DNA of 64,000 nt. Origin: Candidatus Poribacteria bacterium (GTDB lineage Bacteria; Poribacteria; WGA-4E; WGA-3G). Of the stretch, positions 62,921-64,000 are shown piece by piece. The translations under genes were made by a program, and so were the position numbers. Each line of letters begins with the position of its first letter. Position 1 is the first letter of the stretch. The DNA is taken from contig OY282386.1 in NCBI GenBank assembly GCA_958295945.1, positions 124,001 through 188,000 on the forward strand. The letters run 5' to 3'. The notes under the pieces were generated by a model. That model saw only the letters and a list, made by a program, of their open reading frames with translations, ran no database searches and had not been told where the DNA came from.

Positions 62921-63046
62921 AATGGACCTCCTGTGTAAAAACAGAAAATAGAGAACAGAAAAGCTCTCTTACTTTTGAATTTCTATGCTTAAACCAACGT
63001 ATATTTTTATATTATCACAAAAACAGATTAAATACAACAAACAGTG

Positions 63047-63928
63047 TTAAATTGACCTATGTTTAGCCACACCGCGTGGGTTTTCAAACGCATCCGCCCA
63101 CAAATGACACCATGCCGCGTGGTCTTTCAATACAGAATCAGGATTCTTACGACTGCGAACAATAAAATCAGGATGAGAAGTTCTGCCAGTATGATGTCCT
63201 GTCGTTTGGAAACGCAAGTCTAATGACCAACGACATCTATCTGACTGATTCGGTTGTGAACGGTGTGGGGCAAAACGACTGAATAAGATAATATCCCCAC
63301 GATAACACTCAAGCATTATCGGTTCAAAATCTGGCATCAAATCAGGCACTATCATCGTACCACCCTCTTTCTGATGTGTCAGGTATCCAATATCCTCGGT
63401 AACACCGGGTAACGCTTCCAAACACCCCATTTCAATAGTGCTATCACCCAACGGCAACCAACATGTAACTACATTTGAACATTCAGCCTCTTCCATCATT
63501 ACACCCGCATCCTGATGCCACGGCACACCACCTGCCCAACTTGCATTCCCATCAATTACGGGAGGTTTTGCCCGCACGTGTTGAATCGGATTGCATGTGA
63601 TTTCTGGTCCAACAACCCCTTCAATAACATCCAACAGGTTATCATTTCTCATGAACTCAAAGATTGCCGTACCCCGATAATGCATAATATCCATTCCACC
63701 GCCAATCTCTCCCGATTGAGCAAGCAGTTTGCCAAAACGTCTATCAAAAGGTTCATCCTCATACAAGTTCTCAATCTTTCCATGCTGGTGTAATTCATCC
63801 GCACGTTCTGAAATCCAATCTGATATTTCATCAATAACAGGTTGAGTATCTTCATCTGTCAAGGCATTTTTGACAATCAGAACGCCTTGTGTTCGATATG
63901 TTTCCTTCTGTTCAGGTGTAAGTTGCAT
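63047..63928 (-). CDS. Phytanoyl-CoA dioxygenase family protein
   Basis: A 293-residue PhyH-type protein. Iron HxD is in VPWHQDAGVMM (about residue 138), the distal His in FAPHRSQPNQSD (about 223) and the 2-oxoglutarate Arg in CRWSLDLRFQ. GCLEALPGVTED is a typical strand-loop. AGGAGAAAGTAT precedes the ATG. Only moderately similar to the PhyH gene at 48815 in motif region. Substrate unknown; such genes are very numerous in Poribacteria. Confidence 0.9.
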   Translation of the reverse strand: MQLTPEQKETYRTQGVLIVKNALTDEDTQPVIDEISDWISERADELHQHGKIENLYEDEPFDRRFGKLLAQSGEIGGGMDIMHYRGTAIFEFMRNDNLLDVIEGVVGPEITCNPIQHVRAKPPVIDGNASWAGGVPWHQDAGVMMEEAECSNVVTCWLPLGDSTIEMGCLEALPGVTEDIGYLTHQKEGGTMIVPDLMPDFEPIMLECYRGDIILFSRFAPHRSQPNQSDRCRWSLDLRFQTTGHHTGRTSHPDFIVRSRKNPDSVLKDHAAWCHLWADAFENPRGVAKHRSI

Positions 63929-64000
63929 ATACTTTCTCCTAAAATCTCAAGTTAGCATTTATAATATCATTAACGCAAATGATAGACAAGAAGAAATAGG

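Overview
The window looks like a low-GC, diderm bacterial chromosome, most probably a member of Candidatus Poribacteria or a close relative. This is inferred, not proven. The support is the density of secreted LamG, CBM9-like, TolB-propeller and dockerin-like proteins, a secreted fragment ending in a FlgD/type-9-like domain with the PNPFNPETWIPFQL signature, several phytanoyl-CoA dioxygenase, SDR and sugar isomerase genes, a sulfatase, and WaaA (Kdo transferase), which implies lipopolysaccharide. No rRNA or tRNA gene was seen.

Layout. 0.4-7.9 kb: a pyrimidine operon, pyrR-pyrC-carA-carB plus one unknown gene, behind a consensus promoter and a PyrR-type attenuator; pyrB is absent. 8-12.9 kb: a membrane protein, a sigma-54 activator whose receiver domain lacks the phospho-acceptor Asp, nagB with a sugar isomerase, and a LamG protein. 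13-23.7 kb: a scrambled defence-like island. Two insertion sequences lie at its left edge, the second fused to a 5'-truncated hsdS. A TIGR04255-family gene follows, then a two-gene module (here called A and B) present in three increasingly decayed copies, two copies of an antitoxin/PIN-toxin pair (the first toxin broken by a nonsense codon), and hsdM without hsdR. 23.8-33.5 kb: secreted LamG protein, a nucleotidyltransferase-DUF89 fusion, a CapK/PaaK-like ligase, a sulfatase and a tandem pair of TolB-like propeller proteins. 33.5-44 kb: molybdenum enzyme and cofactor genes (sulfite-oxidase-like protein, moaD, moaE), an M20 peptidase, folB, a NAGPA-like protein, a DNRLRE protein, an Rpn-like nuclease, waaA and trxA, with an IS5-type element abutting the sulfite-oxidase gene. 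44-49.6 kb: a PaoABC-like periplasmic aldehyde oxidase operon, a small Cys-rich protein, a membrane protein and a PhyH dioxygenase. 49.8-64 kb: two SDR genes, secreted repeat/dockerin proteins, a carbohydrate-related gene pair, an orphan adenine/cytosine methyltransferase, a CBM9-like protein, another insertion sequence, twin LamG proteins and a second PhyH dioxygenase, with several dispersed inverted-repeat elements between genes.

Two observations stand out. First, seven secreted proteins with three different folds (LamG, TolB propeller, CBM9-like) all end in the same short C-terminal motif, roughly V-x-(P/A)-x-x-K-(L/V/K)-x-x-TW-(G/A)-x-(L/I/Q)-K, which looks like an undescribed C-terminal tag. 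Second, the TIGR04255/A/B cluster is a candidate undescribed system undergoing copy-number change inside a defence island.
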